Shown here: positions 22,582 through 34,554 of the stretch, one piece after another
How positions within the stretch are numbered: the first letter of the stretch is position 1
Layout: each line of letters begins with the position of its first letter
Assembly: GCA_023512835.1 (NCBI GenBank)
Contig: CM042090.1
Location: forward strand, 49,183,321-49,247,320
DNA length: 64,000 bases
Reading direction: 5' to 3'
DNA from: Taxillus chinensis
Lineage: Eukaryota > Streptophyta > Magnoliopsida > Santalales > Loranthaceae
Notes under the pieces: model-generated
The model's input: only the letters and a program-made list of their open reading frames with translations
Told to the model about the DNA's origin: nothing
Databases searched by the model: none
Position numbers and translations under genes: made by a program

Positions 22582-22854
22582 GAGATGACTGGAAGAGTGT
22601 TTTAAGATCATGTAGCACTAGCCTTCATTTTACATGGCATTTTAGCATTGAATGTTTGTACTGTGTGTTTGGTTTGTAATAAAGTGGTTTGTTTTTCTAA
22701 CCCTCCGCATATACATTCCATGCATACATGCATATCAAATAAAAAAAATCAAATAAAAGTTCCCTTGTACCCAGGTGGGTAGCAGCCTCTCTCCAGGATT
22801 GCGCACTCTTACAATCTCAGATCTCGCCGCAATCAAGTATCACAGCCACAACCG
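22582..22854 (+). other. ORF1-gag spacer
   Basis: 273 bp, AT-rich, then TACCCAGGTGGGTAGCAGCC, with no ORF. Confidence 0.5.
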
Positions 22855-25384
22855 ATGGCAGACGAAGTAGAGAATAAACTCAGGGGTTTAGAACAATCGC
22901 AACAAGCCCTGCAGGGGCAAATGGCTTTGATGATGGATATGCTCACCAAGCTGACTAAAGAAAGAGAAAGAATCCCGGCCAGAGGAACCCCGACAGGGGA
23001 AACTATCAATTGCCACCAAGAGCAGGGGCAAGAAGCAGTTCAACCGCCCAATCCGGCTCCAAGCTAGGCACCCACCTATCATCCTGCTATGGCACAACCT
23101 CCAACTCCAAATCAAACTCATTTCACTATGCCCGCATCGGGAAATGTAATGGAAGCAGTGGGTTCCCCAGCTCCTCAGGAAAATATTGAGTCTCCCGCTC
23201 TACGCTGACTCGAGGACAGATTGAAGGCCGTAAAAGGCATTGACAGCTATGGCATGACAAGCCCACAAGACTTATGCTTAGTCCCTGGAGTGGTGCTACC
23301 GCCAAAGTTCAAAATGCCAGAATTGGAGAAGTTCAACGGGACTCGGTGTCTGAAGACACATCTAGCCATGTATTGTCAAAAGATGGTTACCTATGCTGGT
23401 GAAGACAAGCTCCTCATGCATTGTTTCCAGGAAAGCCTAACTGGGGCATCCCTTCGCTGGTACTTTCAGCTAAATGGAAACCACATCAAGACATGGAAAG
23501 AATTAGTTACTTCCTTTGGCACAATACAAACATGTCACCGAGCTAGCACTGGATCGACTAACCCTGCAATCCTTAGAAAAAGGATCAGACGAAAGCTTCA
23601 AGGATTATGCAAGGAGATGGAGAGAGGCCGCTGTGGAGGTCCAACCTCCTCTTACCGAAAGAGAACTCATCACTCTTTTTATCAACACACTAAAAGGCGT
23701 ATACTACGAGAAGTTGATAGGTAACATCTCCAACAGCTTTGCAGACTTGGTTGCATCCGGTGAACGTGTAGAAAGTGGAATTAAAGGAGGAAAGCTAAAG
23801 GGTGATGCGGCTGAGGCATCAAAATGGTTTCAACCACCAGCAAAGAAGAAGGAAAATGAGAGCAACCTAGTATACCAAGCGCACCAGTCAATACAACCAA
23901 CATTCTACCAAGCGCCAGGGTGCTACAGAGGGTCACCGGTAGGCTGCTTGTCTTCTGCACCACCTCCCCAATTCATGCCATACTTGCCACAGGGAGGGGT
24001 TCCATTTCCATATCCAATGACACCTAATCCGTTTCAACCAAGAGCGCCTTACGCAGGGCAACCAAGGCCAGCAACTCAGGAAGGACCAGGAGCCTCATTC
24101 CAAGGACAAGGGCAATCGAGGGCTCAGACCTAGCAAGCAGGAGCGAATCAGGCTTCTCGTCGACCACGATAAGAGTTTGATCCAATTCCAATGACTTATG
24201 CGGAATTATACCCCAAACTCTTAGAGGCAAGGATGGTAACCCCTATACCCTTGGGAGAAATAAAGACTCCTCCCCCGGCCTGGTACAAGCCGGATGCCAG
24301 GTGTGAATATCACGCAGGTGGAGCTGGACATGATATCGAGAATTGTATAACATTCAAAAGGAAGGTTCAGGCATTGAAGGATGCAAAGTGGTTGGATTTT
24401 TCCGCACTGACTGCGACACCAAATGTGAATAGTAATCTGCTTCCAGAACATTCCCATGACGTGACCAGTATCACAACAGAAGGACGGCTAGAGAAGGTTT
24501 GACAAATACGAATGGAGAAAAGCTATTTGTTTAACCTACTGCAGGAATATGGATATATACTTGCTCCCGACGCATTAAAGACAGAGAAGGGGACAGAGTT
24601 GGAGTAACAATGCCTTTATCACAAAATGTCACGGGGGCATGACATCGAACACTGTAGCGAGTTTGCTAGCATGGTACAAAAGCTCATGGACCAAAGGATG
24701 ATCGAATTCACAAGAGGAGGAACGGACAACCGAAGCCACATGATCCAAGGAGATGATTCACACAAATCGCCATGGGTGCCAACACCCCTTGTCTTAAACG
24801 TTAAGGCTCCGAAGATCCTGCTACTGCCACATGGAATCAAGCCTCTCACTATCCATGCCTCAAGTCTCGTGCCAGACAAGGGGGAGAGAACCGAAATCCC
24901 ACAACTACTGCATGGAATTGCACCTCTCACCATAGGTGTTCCTGCTCCTTTCCCCTATAAGACTGATAAGGCAGTCCCATGGAACTACAGTTGCAAAATA
25001 GTTCAGGGAACCGCCGCAACAGAGAAGATAACTAGGAGCGGTAAGGCTTATGCCGCTGATATGGCAGACAAACCAAGGAAGGAGAATACTGTGAAATTAG
25101 AAATTGAGCCAACGCTGGAGGCAACAAAGAAAGGAGCACCAGTCACTGAAAAAGAGACATTGGAATTCCTGAAGCTCATGAAGCAGAGTGAGTATAATAT
25201 TATGGATCAGCTAAGTCGACAACCGGCTCGAATCTCATTGCTCTCATTAATGATGAATTCCCAACCTCACCGTGAAGCACTATTGAAAGTCCTGAGCCAA
25301 GCCTACGTTCCTCCAACCATCTCAGTCACGAATGTGGATGGACTAACCTCATCATGAATAACGTCATTAGCTTTGGAGATGACG
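22855..25384 (+). pseudogene. gag: Tat/Ogre gag through the start of the protease region
   Basis: It begins MADEVENKLRGLEQSQQ with a coiled-coil start and a stop at 23065. Core capsid blocks follow: FKMPELEKFNGT, LRWYFQL, TWKELV, then after a frameshift near 23516 ALDRLTLQSLEKGSDESFKD and ERELITLFINTLKG. A Pro/Gln-rich stretch precedes two histidine/cysteine motifs (CEYHAGGAGHDIENC at 24301; RGHDIEHC at 24630). The tail EKETLEFLKLMKQSEYN (25150) and ARISLLSLMMNSQPHREAL (25230) is the conserved region just before Tat protease. It stops being Tat coding at 25384, where LTR sequence takes over. Stops and frameshifts make it inactive. Confidence 0.85.
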
Positions 25385-26076
25385 AGTCCCGCTGCCAGAT
25401 CTGTTGGTTCTAATTCGAGCAAGTGACTATCGGCGCGGACAAGAGCTCAAATAGAATACTAGTGTTGCAAGCCCCAAAGTCGGTTCAATCTTTATTTACT
25501 CAATATTTTTCAGCTTATTTACATTAATATTTGATGTACTTCTTAATATTTCCTTGTATTTCTTTTATTGGTTGTGCTGGTTTTCCTTGTATTTTCATTC
25601 TTTGTATGTGGTATGTTGTAATATGTAAGATATAGTGGAAACAAAAAAAAAAGAGCGCAAAGAGAGGCATAAAAAAGAGATGAAGAAAAAAAAAAAAGGG
25701 AAAGAAAAAAAGAGTGCTTTTATTTTTCTTTTGATTTAAGATTTTGGGTTTGCAAAAAAAAAAAAAAAAAAAGAAAGGTTTCCAAAAACAAAAAAAAGAA
25801 GCAAAACCAAAACAAAACGTTTTTTTTAAACACAAAAAAAAACAAACAACAACAAAAAATGTATGTTTTCTAACCCAAAACCAAAAAAAGGGGAAAAATA
25901 AAAAAACATTTTTTGGGACTTTAATTTCCAAAAGCAAAACCAAAAACCAAAATCAACTCGTAGGATCTCATTCTCCACTTCAAACAAAAACCGAAAATTT
26001 TTAGGATTCCCTTTAGAAATTTAGGGAAAATTCATTTTCACCATAACTTTAATAAATAACTTAGCTAAATAAAAAT
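25385..26076 (+). repeat. Internal copy of a piece of the element's own LTR in place of the protease
   Basis: 692 bp equal to 19458-20208 of the 5' LTR, apart from one clean 60-bp deletion (after 25735) and small A-run differences. The match starts at AGTCCCGCTGCC and ends at AAATAAAAAT. Coding sequence resumes directly in the region before reverse transcriptase (KEEVRKQWDTGFL). The aspartic protease is missing, so the segment replaces coding sequence and was not simply added. Confidence 0.88.
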
Positions 26077-26080
26077 AATT

Positions 26081-27331
26081 AAAGAAGAGGTTAGAAAGCA
26101 ATGGGACACAGGTTTCTTAAGTGTCTCCCATTATCCAGAACGGGTGGCCAATGTTGTACCAGTACCGAAGAAAGGAGGCAAGGTCCGCATGTGCGTTGAT
26201 TATAGAGATTTGAATTGGGCTAGTCCAAAAGATAACTTCCCACTTCCTCACATTGATACGCGAGTGGATAATACGGCAAAGCATGCTCTATTCTCATTCA
26301 TGGATGGTTTCTCGGGCTATAATCAAATTCGTATGGCCCCCGAACACAAAGAGAGGACCACATCCACGACACTTTGGGGCACTTTCTGTTATAATGTGAT
26401 GCCGTTTGGTCTAAAGAACGCAGGAGCCACCTATCAGCGAGCCATGGTGACTCTATTCCACGATATGATGCATAAGGAAGTAGAAGTATATGTGGATGAC
26501 ATGATAGCCAAATCACGAAGTGCAGAAGATCATATCGAGGTACTCCGTAAGCTCTTCAATAGGCTACGGAAATATCAGCTGAAATTGAACCCCGAAAAAT
26601 GCACTTTCGGAGCCATGTCAGGAAAACTGTTGGGTTTCATTGTGAGCTAAAAAGGAGTTGAAATCGATCCAGATAAAGTTTGAGCTATCCAAGAGATGCC
26701 GCCACCACAGACCATCAAGGAGGTTAGAGGATTCCTAGGGCGATTGAATTATATTACCTGATTTATTTCCCAATTGACAGCCACCAGTGAACCCATTTTC
26801 AAGACTTTACAAAAGAACAACCCAGAAATTTGGAATGACAAGTGTCAAGAAGCTTTTGACAAGATCAAACAATATCTGTCTAATCCACCTATTTTGGTCC
26901 CACCGATCTGGGATAGACCTACGATCTTATACTTGACCGTTCAGGAGTCAGCGATGGGTTGTGTCTTGGGGCAACACGATTCTATAGGCAAGAAGGAGCA
27001 GGCCATTTATTTCCTCAGCAAGAAGTTCACTATCAATGAAGAAAACTACACACCCTTGGAGAAGACGTGCTGTGCCCTTGTTTGGATAACAAGACGATTG
27101 AGGCAATACACTCTTTATCATACCACATGGCTGATTTCGAGGCATGATCCACTCAAATATCTCTTGGAAAAACCATCCATTTCTGGAAGAATCGCCAAAT
27201 GGCAGTTGATCCTATTGGAGTACAATATCATTTACATACCTCAAAAAGCCATAAAAGGAAGTGCAATAGCCACTATCCGCGACAGAGCACTAGAAGATTA
27301 CGAGCCCATGACTATTGGCTTCCCCGGATGA
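26081..27331 (+). pseudogene. pol: Tat/Ogre reverse transcriptase and first RNase H
   Basis: One frame with stops at 26648, 26681, 26759 and 27329. Reverse transcriptase motifs: VPVPKKGGKVRMCVDYRDLN, FMDGFSGYNQI, MPFGLKNAGATYQRAM and YVDDMIAKS (26490). RNase H follows with ILYLTVQESAMGCVLGQ, where the usual catalytic-Asp start of the domain is altered, and YTPLEKTCCALVW, LKYLLEKP and GRIAKWQLILLEY. Three of the stops are TGA, likely from CGA, a CpG-decay signature. Inactive. Confidence 0.9.
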
Positions 27332-27373
27332 GCACATCAACATCATTTCGGCCAAGTATCGGACATATGGACG

Positions 27374-29012
27374 ATGTGGTTCGATGGAGCCTCCAGTCTC
27401 TTAGGTCACGATGTTGAGGCCATCCTGATATCCCCAAAAGGCGAACATTTCCCCATGGCGGCAAAGCTAACCTTCCCTTGTACAAACAATGTAGCAGAAT
27501 ATGAGGCTTGTGTGATGGGACTTCAAGAAGCCATTAACAAAGGAATCAAAAAATTACGAGTGTTCGGCGATTCGGCACTCGTCATTTTTCAAGTAAGGGG
27601 TGAATGGGAGACTCGAAACCACAAATTAATCCCATATCGGAAGCACATTACGGAGTTAGCCAAGCAATTCGAAGACATCACGTTTGAGCATATGCCCAGG
27701 GAATACAATCAAATTCCTGATGCGTTGGCCACTCTAGCCTCCCTCCTTCGACTAGACACAAAGTTGGAGGTCCAGTCTTTTGATATCCGTATACAAGATG
27801 CTCCTGCACATTGCATAGCCATTGAAGGAAATACTGAAGAAAAACCTTGGTTTGAGGACGTCAAACAGTATTTGTTTAAGCAAGAATACCCAGCAAAGGC
27901 CTCTGAGTCTGATAAAAGAAATATCCGAAAGTCAGCATCCAACTATTATCTTGATGGCTCGATTCTATATAAGAGAAACCATGACATGGTATTATTGCGG
28001 TGCGTGGCAAAAAAAGAATCGACACAAATAATGAAAGAAGTGCACGAAGGGGAATATGGTTCACATGCAAACGGACATGCGTTAACAAGACAAATCATGC
28101 GAATGGGCTATTATTGGGTCACCATGGAAAAAGATTGCATTGAATATGTGCGCAAATGCCTCAAGTGTCAAATTTATGGCGATAAGATCCGAGTGCCGTC
28201 GTCCAAACTACACGTGATGGTTTCCCCGTGGCCGTTCTCACTTTGGGGCATTGATGTTATCGGACCAATATCTCCGAAAGCTTCTAATGGTCATCGTTTC
28301 ATTTTGGTAGCCATTGATTACTTCACCAAGTGGGTAGAAGCAGCATCATATGCTAATGTCACACAGGCTGTGGTACTTCGATTTATGCGGAACAACATCA
28401 TATACCGATATGGGCTTCCTGAGCAGATCATAACGGACAATGCTGCCAATTTGAATAGCCGGATGATACGGAGGTTATGTGAAACACACAAAATTCAACA
28501 CCGCAACTCGACCCCCTATCGCCCAAAGATAAATGGAGCAGTCAAGGCCGCCAACAAGAACATCAAGAACATTATCAGAAAGATGACTGAAACATACAAA
28601 GATTGGCATGAGAAGCTACCATACGCTTTGCATGCTTATCGTACCTCCGTGCGTACATCGACCGGGGCAACTCCGTTTTCTTTGGTTTATGGCATGGAAG
28701 CAGTTCTACCTGTTGAAGTGGAGATACCTTCCCTCCGAGTACTTAAGGATACTCAGCTCGAAGAAACAGAATGGGCCAAAAGTCGTTATGAGCAGTTGAA
28801 TCTAATTGAAGGCAAGCGCTTGGCAGTAGTTTGCAGAGGACAGCTGTATCAACAAAGAATGATCAACAATTACAATAAAAAGGTGAAGCCCAGAAGCTTT
28901 CAAGAGGGTGATCTTGTCCTCAAAAAGATCTTGCCAATCCAGCATGACCATCAAGGTAAGTGGACTCCCAATTATGAAGGCCCATATGTTGTGAAAAAAG
29001 CATTCTCGGGAG
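27374..29012 (+). pseudogene. pol: Tat/Ogre second RNase H and integrase, truncated
   Basis: This frame is open for over 540 codons. It starts with the additional RNase H of Tat elements (MWFDGASSLLGHDV, NNVAEYEACVMGL, VFGDSALVIFQV, REYNQIPDALA). Integrase follows: zinc region EGEYGSHANGHALTRQIMR with CLKCQIYGD, core IDVIGPISPKASNG, IITDNAAN, and NGAVKAANKNIKN. The third catalytic residue, normally Glu in NGAVEAANK, is Lys here, so the integrase would be dead although the frame is open. The C-terminal half reaches GPYVVKKAFSG and is cut by the element B LTR at 29013. The frame runs on into that LTR for a few meaningless codons. Confidence 0.9.
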
Positions 29013-29256
29013 TGATGGTCCCTTGGAGCCTAGAGGGGGGTGAATAGGCTTTTATCGAAACTCTTTTTAATCTCTTAAGACACCACACTTATCTTGTTAA
29101 GTGATAGAATCACTGCGGAAGATAACCAGATAGTGGAAGTATTTTGTTTTATTATCAAGAGATAATTACAACAAAATAGAAGCAAGACTCTCTTACACTC
29201 TGTTTACAAAAGGATTCACACACTAGCCTAGATTATATCTTTGAACTCTTGTGCAT
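29013..29256 (-). repeat. 3' LTR of SIRE element B, distal piece
   Basis: On the plus strand it starts TGATGGTCCCTTGGAGCC and matches the reverse complement of 56960-57201. It ends at TGCAT (29252-29256), the target duplicated by the Tekay-like element. Confidence 0.9.
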
Positions 29257-30920
29257 TGTCACGCCCCGGATTTCCAACCCGAGGAAACCGGTACGTGACT
29301 TCCCTTTTACCCACATGGAGGGCAAAGGGGTAAGGATACAAATCAAGAATTCAACATTTTAAAACTTTCACAACACATTCAAGAAAATTAAAGTCCATCA
29401 AAGCTGTCCACAAACCAATAACAAAGTCAGTCTTTATTACAAAGTTCTCTTTTTAATCCATCCCCATTGGGGTTACATCAGTTCCCATAAAAATAACATA
29501 AACAGTAAAGTAAAAAAAGGTCTTCCTCCTTGGTGTATCCACCTAACGCCTGTAAGTCCCTGGAAAAAAAGGCAAACACAGTAGGAGGGGTGAGCAACCA
29601 CAGCTCAGTAGGGATCATGTCTCCCCAACCCATCCCATGTTCCTAGCATCTACATGCCATGTGTACAAGTGTAGTGTTGTGTTACAATAATTTCAACAAA
29701 CATAATAACAACCACATCAACAATTTACAATCCTCCACTGCCACACAAAGCTAACACTTTAACCACAAGTGATTTAACCGCCTCTTCAGGCCAAGTGATT
29801 TAACCGCCTCTTCAGGCCAAGTACCACAGTCAAGCACACAACACACATGGTCACTCAAGCATACAACCAAACACTTGGTGAGCACCCGTTCACAAGCGCA
29901 CAAACCCATTCAGGCCATAGAGCAAACATCCAGCATACATATATACACTAAACCACAAGTCCAGTCACACGGACATATTACCAAACACTTAATGGGCATA
30001 TACACACGGCTAAGTTCACACAGGCATTTCATCAAACATGTAGCGGGCATGTCGTATAGGCATTTTATCAAACACGTTTCATGCATCACACAAACACCAG
30101 AAACACCAAAATCGCCATTGAAGGCCAACATTCATATAGGAGGTCACACCTATATGAATTTACATATAAATAATATAATATTCGGCCCTAGGACCCTAGG
30201 ACAAAGGAGGGTTTAGGAAGAACAGAATTCCTTACCTCAAGTAAAACGCAACAACACAAAGAAAGTCCCGATCCCACGTCGAACGCCGTCCACCCACGAG
30301 TCACCGACCACCCACGCAAGACGCCCCGCGGCAACCAGGAGCTCTCCTTCCCTCTCTCTCTCTCTCTCGCGACGGCTGGTGGAGCAACAAACCCTAACCC
30401 TAAAACAGAGGGCTTCTCCTCCTTATATAGACAACACAACATCAAAACGACGTAGTTTTGATTAAGTGAACCCCAACATCAAAACGACGTAGTTTTGATT
30501 ACACAAGTTAGCACCTTTCCGCACCCATATAGGCCAAAATACTCGGAATTTCAACATGGTCCTTTGGAGAAAGTTCTTAATGTCAAAACCAAGGGAACCA
30601 TGCAAAAATAAAAAGCTCAGCAATTTGCACGTGAATTCCCCAATTCACGTGCACCTCCATATGGACTCCAAATGCTCTCAAACTTCACCCCTAGCCTCCT
30701 TGCATTATTTAAGATAATTACACTTGCACGTGAATTGGACCCATATCACGTGACCTCACATACATGTCCATTTGGCCTGAAACTTCGTGGTAGATAGAGG
30801 ACACCATTCTAAGCATCTTTCCTTTTGCACGTGAATTCATTGGAGTCCATTTACTAGGTCAAAATCTAGAAAAACTCTACTCAGAGGCAAACCGACTATC
30901 TCAAGGTACGGGTCCTTACA
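29257..30920 (-). repeat. 3' LTR of the Tekay-like element
   Basis: 1664 bp. In element sense it starts TGTAAGGACCCG and ends GGGGCGTGACA. It contains CACGTG boxes in inverted pairs (30620-30840), two copies of an AACTACGTCGTTTTGAT motif (30443-30503), a TATATAAGG box (30422-30430), a GA/CT microsatellite (30351-30369), and two copies of a 26-bp tandem unit at 29768-29819. Confidence 0.95.
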
Positions 30921-30931
30921 TCCCTCTCCCC
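30921..30931 (-). other. Polypurine tract of the Tekay-like element
   Basis: On the minus strand GGGGAGAGGGA directly precedes the LTR start TGTAAGG. Confidence 0.88.
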
Positions 30932-31379
30932 TAGACTTTTCGTCCTCGAAAAGAAATGACATAAGAGGAAAACAAACTCAAACTACCCATTTGCCACACG
31001 GCAGCCACAACACCCAAATGGGTCACACACCACACACAAAGACAACAAAGACATAACAAGACCAATCCATAACCACAATAATGCACATAACACATGTCCG
31101 CATGGCACGAATACACATCTCAAGCACATCACAATTAAGCACATGTCTTTAAAAGACAATACAAATACATCAACTAATACAAGAAAACACAACACTATCC
31201 CTTGGCCAACACCCACCTCCCACGCTTAAGATTGTTCGTCCTCGAACAAGTCCGGGGCGGCGTCCCGCATCACGGACTCACGTTCCCATGTCTCCTCCTC
31301 AATACCACGGTGTTGCCACAGACGCGAACCAAAGGAATAAGACGACTACGCAATAGCTTCTCTCGCCGATCTAGGATAC

Positions 31380-32420
31380 GGATAGGGCCTCAATGACGGA
31401 CATGTCATCCTCAATGTCCAACGTCCCCAATCAATCACATGAGTGGGGTCAGGGTGATACTTTCGAACCGGGACACGTGAAACACGTTGTCACTCGACTC
31501 GCCGCGGCGGTAACGCTAACCGATAGGCCACAGGCCCTACACGATCCGGATCTCAAAAGGACCAATAAACCGGGAGATAGCTTGGAACCTCGCCCAAACC
31601 GCGATGTCCACGACGGGAGAGACACGAAGGAACACATGATCACCAACAGAAACTCCAAAGGTCGCCGTGGATCCGCATAAGATTTCGCCGACTCGAGCCG
31701 ACAACAAACGCCGACGAATCAACTTGACCTTCTCGGAGCCTCTTGAACCAACGTGGCCCCAAGAGAGCCGTCTCCCCCACCTCGGTCCAACACAAAGGTG
31801 ACCGCACGGCCGTCCGTACAACGCCGCAAAAGGAGCCATCCCAATGGATGCCCGATAACCGTTGTTGTAGGCAAACTCCACCAAAAGGAAGGTGAGTTGC
31901 CCACGAACCCCCGAAATCAACACACGGCCCGTAACATGTCCTCCAACGTCTTCGTCCTCTCGTCCGGCGTCGGCTCGGGGTGAAAGGCGTACTCGGGTGA
32001 AGCTTGGTCCCCATAGCCTCCCGCAAACCTGCCCAAAACGGGAAGTGAACCTCGAATCCCGGCCGAGACAACCGATGATGGTACTCCATGCGGTAATCTC
32101 GTTCATGTACAAACTCAAGGTCCCAATAGAGTCCCGCTGCGAACAAGACAGGAAATGAGCCGACTTTGTGAGTCGATCCACAATCACCCAAATCATATCC
32201 TTCCTCCCGGTGTGGGTGGAAGACCACCAAAATCCATCGCGATATGGTCCCACTTCACTCCGCGAGGGCAAGGGCCGTAACATGCCCGCCGCGCATGTCG
32301 CCACCGGACACGTGAGGCACCGCGAAACAAAGGCGGCTACATCACGTTTCATCCCGGGCCACCAAAAAGCCCCCGGCGCATGGTACATCTTCGTACCCCC
32401 TGGATGCACAGAACTCTAGA
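31380..32420 (-). pseudogene. pol: Tekay-like integrase and C-terminal region, frameshifted
   Basis: Minus-strand frames give the integrase zinc region end (MYHAPGAFWWPGMKRDVAAF, CLTCP), core pieces MIWVIVDRLTKSAHFL, RDSRFTSRF and LVEFAYNNGYRASIGMAPFA, and a tail with KVKLIRRRL and GDHVFLRVSP. Beyond 31540 another frame carries remnants (YPYPRSARE) typical of the segment before the chromodomain. At least six frame changes separate pieces that belong together. Where bases can be compared with expected codons, most changes are one-base losses. Inactive as written. Confidence 0.8.
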
Positions 32421-32442
32421 TTGGTGAAACTCCCTCATCACC

Positions 32443-33690
32443 TCATCCCGGAGGGAAGAAGCCACTACCAACCGCCCCGAAATGACAACTCATGCTCGGG
32501 ACCCTCCGTCCGGTCCCCGGATAGCTCCCCGGCCTCAATACGGGCACGGAGAACCTCACACTCAATGTCACCCACTGCCCCTCCCGGACGCGCTGGTACA
32601 ACTCGGCACAACCACCAAAGGACTCAGGAGTCCCACCATCATGAGCAACGAGCAGTGCACGTCGCCAACCGCTCCGTCGGCCTTCCACTCCCTCACGCCC
32701 ACCTCGGCTTTCCCTTTTCTGCTCAATGCATCGCCACAACATTACCCTTGCCCGGGTATAGGCAAGAGTAAAATCAAAGGTCTGCAAATACTCCACCCAT
32801 CTCCTTTGCCTCAAATTCAAGTCCTTCCGAGTAAAGATGTCTGAAGGCTCTGTGATCCGAGAACACCACAAACTTTTCCCCCAAGAGGTAGTGCGCCAAC
32901 TCTTCGGGCGAAGAGACACAGCTAACTCAAGGTCATGAGTAGGATAATCGCTCAGAGGCTTCACCGCCTTGACCCATAAGCACCACACCGTGCTCCCGAT
33001 AGCACACACCCCAAACCAACCCCGGACGCATCACAATACACCTCATACGGAATATCCTCCCTAGGCAACCTCAACACAGGGGGGTCAAACGGGTTTGAGA
33101 GTCTCAAACGCCTGCGGCACTTGTCCGTCCACTCAAATTTCACTCCTTTCCTAGTCAACGCCGTCATAGGAGCCGCCAAACGGGAGAACCCCTCACAAAA
33201 CGACGATAGTACCCCGCCAGCCAAGAAAACTACGGATCTCAAAACGTTGGTTGGCCTCGCCCACGATGCCACGGCCTCAATCTTGGCCGGGTCCACCCTA
33301 ACTCCCTCGGCGACACCACAGGCCAAGAAAGTGAACCTCCTGCAGCCCAAAACTCACACTTGCTAAACTTAGCAAGCAAGTGCTGGTCCCTCAAGGTTTG
33401 CAACACTGTGCCAAGTGCTCCACATGTTCCTTCTCGGTCTTGGAATACACCAAGATATCGTCAATAAACACCACCACGAACGAGTCTAAGTATGGGGCAA
33501 AGACTTGGTTCATCAAATGCACGAACAACCGGGCGCATTAGTGAGCCCGAAAGGCATCACTACCCACTCATACGCCCATACCGGCACCGAAAGCCGTTTA
33601 GGGATGTCCTCCTCCTAACCCCGAGCGGTGATACCCCCGATCGGAAATCTATTTTGGAAAACCAGGGCCCCACTCAACCGGTCAAACAGT
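32443..33690 (-). pseudogene. pol: Tekay-like reverse transcriptase and RNase H, frameshifted
   Basis: The minus strand shows AKIEAVASWARPTNVLR (end of reverse transcriptase), RLAAPMTALTRKGVKFEWTD, the RNase H start PYEVYCDASGVGLGCVL, then YPTHDLELA, RKDLNLRQRRWVEYLQTFDF and TLAYTRARV. The polymerase core between 33360 and 33690 is present only as short out-of-frame pieces (for example the region around 33450-33480). The RNase H Asp in YCDASGVGLG is kept. Multiple frameshifts. Confidence 0.8.
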
Positions 33691-34400
33691 CATCTATCCG
33701 AGGCAACGGGTACTTGTTCTTCACGGGTCACGAATAGCGATGCAGAGACGGCATCGGCCTTTAGCAAAGAGCACCGGAGCACCCCAAGGTGAGGTATTGG
33801 TCCGATATACCCTTGGTCCCCAACTCCTCGATTTGCCTCTGCCTCCTGTTGGTCCCATACGATACGTACTTGGGAAATCGGACCCGTCCCCGGCACTAAC
33901 TCAATGGTGAACTCCACACCCTCTTGGGTGGCAAACTCCTCAACTCTTCGGGAAAACATCCCGAAATTGGTCCACAACAGCGGGCCACACCCTCCTTTCC
34001 ACCTTACCCTCCTCGCAAAGGTCGTGGCTGCCTTGTGGGGGGGGGCCCCATTGGTCCAACACGGCCCGGCCCGACTCGCCTCACAATCCCACTCCCCCGC
34101 AGGGTGCAAGAGGTCCCCGCAGGTGTCACGAAGGTCACACGCCGCATAACAATCTATCTTGGCCCGGAAAGCCATAAGCCAATCCATACCCAAGATCGGG
34201 TCAACGTCCTCAAAGGCATCACATGCAAGTTAAAACTCGCCCACCTCGCCTAGGTTAACACACGGCCACGACACACTCGCCATACCTCAATCATGCCTCC
34301 CACCGGGACTCCACAACTAGGGGCCTCGGGCCTCCACACAAGCTAACCCCAAGCCGCATTACAAGCTCGAAGAACAAACGAACATGACGCACCCGTATCG
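33690..34400 (-). pseudogene. pol: Tekay-like protease end and reverse transcriptase start
   Basis: The minus strand gives MGMDWLMAFRAKIDC, the usual end of chromovirus protease, and farther on EFTIELVPGTGPIS, the entry into reverse transcriptase. Frameshifts lie between them. The active-site DTG(A/S) segment falls near 34380 (DTGASFVL-like codons on the minus strand) but in a broken context. Confidence 0.7.
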
Positions 34401-34554
34401 AAAAGAAACGAAGCTAATGACGGGAGATCAAGAGGGTACCTCTAACCACCGATGGTCCGCTCCACCCCGCGGTGGGGGTGGTAGCTCGGCCTCCTCTGGT
34501 ATGTCGCCTCCAGCGCAAACACCCTCCCTTGGCCCGTGCCACTGGTCGGCTCAC

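Larger units (their letters stand above)
17598..29012 (+). mobile_element. Ty3 Tat/Ogre-type element, 3' end lost at the element B insertion
   Basis: 5' LTR, Arg-type primer site, an ORF1 before gag, gag, reverse transcriptase, RNase H, a second RNase H and integrase, in that order. ORF1, the primer site and the dual RNase H are Tat/Ogre hallmarks. Element B begins at 29013 inside the integrase gene. No 3' remainder is seen in the window, so no target duplication can be checked. The protease region is replaced by a piece of the element's own LTR. The copy is non-functional. Confidence 0.92.

Noticed and set aside
25524..25943. 139-codon minus-strand frame rich in Phe
   Set aside because: It is the translation of the T-rich strand of the duplicated LTR segment and has a counterpart in the 5' LTR at 19597-20041.
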